Notes under the pieces: generated by a model | What the model was told of the DNA's origin: nothing | What the model saw: only the letters and a program-made list of their open reading frames with translations | The model's database searches: none | Assembly: GCA_964030475.1 (NCBI GenBank) | Contig: CAXIPT010000001.1 | Coordinates: 14,946,769 to 15,010,768, forward strand | Length of the DNA stretch: 64,000 nt | Source: Tethya wilhelma | Lineage: Eukaryota; Porifera; Demospongiae; Tethyida; Tethyidae | Direction of reading: 5' to 3' | Program-made: the position numbers and the translations under genes | Shown here: positions 57,933-64,000 of the stretch, piece by piece | How the letters are laid out: each line of letters opens with the position of its first letter | Position numbering within the stretch: the stretch's first letter is position 1

Positions 57933-59047
57933 CCGTATAGCGGGGATTATTCGTGCACGGGGGAAAATTTTTGCATTTTCGTCCTGAAGGGAAATTCGTG
58001 GGGAAAATTTTCGTGGATTGCGTCTCAACATTACACAAGTAGTAAAAATTTTATAAAAATGAAAAGTGTAGGAATGGGCAGTGCTGTAAAAAGCAAGGAA
58101 ACAAGACAAGTCTCTGACTTTCGGCACATGACTACTTCATTTTCATGGCTCAAGTTGTAAATGTTGGTTGTTTGGCTCAATATATAGACATGAGTCAATA
58201 CAAACTAATTTGGATGAAATAACAAGCATGTAGAATGTAGATACACTGTAATGTTTGAGAGTTGGGTACAAAAAATGAAGTAGTCATGTGCCGAAATTCA
58301 GAGGCTTGTCTTGTTTCCTTGCTTTTTACAGCACTGCCCATTCCTACACTTTTCATTTTTATAAAATTTTTACTACTTGTTCATTCACTTTTTTCAAACA
58401 CCAAGGTGCTCAATTGCATGGAGACAACCACACAGTAGAGATTAGTCAATCTCTACAAAAAGCAGGTGTACATTTGATACGCATGCGCATTATAGACATG
58501 AAAACACGTGGTCTATTGACGACCTTTACCTACATAAAATGGCTAAATAAAAAGTACAGTATTTTATATCAAGAGTTTCAAAGCTGCCTAGATTTTGTTT
58601 GCTGCCTTTTCGCCAGCAAACGAGTAGAAAAGGACGTACTACAGATGAATTGAAGTCTTACTATATGATCAAAGTTGGCTCAATGCCTTTTGTTTGTCTG
58701 GAAATCGCGTTCAAGTAAGTCAGTTAGGAAGGAAGTAAGGAAGTAAGGAAGTAAGGAAGGGGAGAACAAAATTGCACTGTTGTGGCTTCTCGCCACCGCT
58801 CTCTCCAGAGTGCTCTAGAAACTTTCTGCCAGTTTTCTTGGTTAATACAGTAAGTAAACTGTCTGTGGGAGGCTATTAAATGCATTTGAGGGCTTAGCTT
58901 TCTTTCCTTGAAAGTTTATCCCATTCCTACTATACGTACTACCGTACGTATGATAACGATGACCGTGTACCTTACAAATTTTGTGGGGGAAAAATTTCGC
59001 AGAAAGTTGCCAAACCGCGAAATTCGCAAAAATTTCCCGCTATACGG
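57933..59047. mobile_element. CCGTATAGCGGG MITE split by a nested ~920-bp element
   Basis: The left part (57933-58034, to CGTCTCAACATTAC) and right part (about 58958-59047, from GATGACCGTGTACC to CCCGCTATACGG) together make one MITE like those at 26224-26428 and 59725-59904. The insert (58035-58957) is the composite element with the GAATGGGCAGTG foldback (58038-58380) and the unique part ending in TACGTACTACCGTACGTA. Confidence 0.7.
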
Positions 59048-59104
59048 TATATATACAGATTAACTTCAACTAACAAGATGCTATTTAGCTGAGTTACATC
59101 TTAC

Positions 59105-64000
<4,896 letters not shown>

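Overview
The window looks like a scaffold from an animal genome, most likely a demosponge. This is inferred from gene content: intron-dense genes with short GT-AG introns, a cluster of Ig/FN3 receptors with tandem tyrosine phosphatase domains, a death-domain exon, CPT1 and mitochondrial bL12 pieces, many microsatellites and many small inverted-repeat transposons. There is no species marker. Single N characters at 333, 3471, 3732, 21568, 29662, 38692, 41656 and 57246 mark assembly joins. Order and orientation across them is not guaranteed, and several genes are cut there.

The main content is a family of transmembrane receptors built from one shared set of phase-1 exons: signal peptide, two diverged Ig-like domains (modules A and B), five FN3 domains (C, D, E, F, G), then a transmembrane segment. 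Two kinds of cytoplasmic part follow. Receptor phosphatases: gene A (+, 1-12781, 5' end missing), gene B (+, 13157-21323, cut by a gap before the catalytic domains) and gene F (-, 59105-64000, catalytic half only). These carry a cysteine-free Ig-like domain between the membrane and two PTP domains; D1 has an intact [10 protein letters not shown] signature and D2 looks degenerate. Non-phosphatase receptors: gene E (-, 41781-47128, complete, 872 codons) and locus D (-, 27885-38169). These end in short tyrosine-rich tails. Gene C (-, 21969-27116) is only an N-terminal part. Gene A and locus D carry the six-exon cassette A-B-C-D-E-F twice. Locus D is damaged by a premature stop, a truncated FN3 exon, a 510-bp transposon inside an FN3 exon and a 10-nt frameshift.

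Between the receptor genes lies a single-exon gene (-, 48497-52024, 1175 residues). It joins a nucleotide-sugar/triose-phosphate-type transporter to a degenerate glycosyltransferase-like segment, a polysaccharide pyruvyl transferase domain and a DXD glycosyltransferase (GT32/A4GALT-like). The predicted topology places the enzymes in the Golgi lumen. This transporter-enzyme fusion, which may make pyruvylated glycans, is the strongest candidate for an undescribed system here.

Other pieces are the N-terminal five exons of carnitine palmitoyltransferase 1 (821-3283, -), a death-domain exon (39599-39856, +), WD40 fragments (53820-56545, -), a mitochondrial bL12 exon (55372-55503, +), a possible GLTP fragment, and several transposon families including two nested sets.
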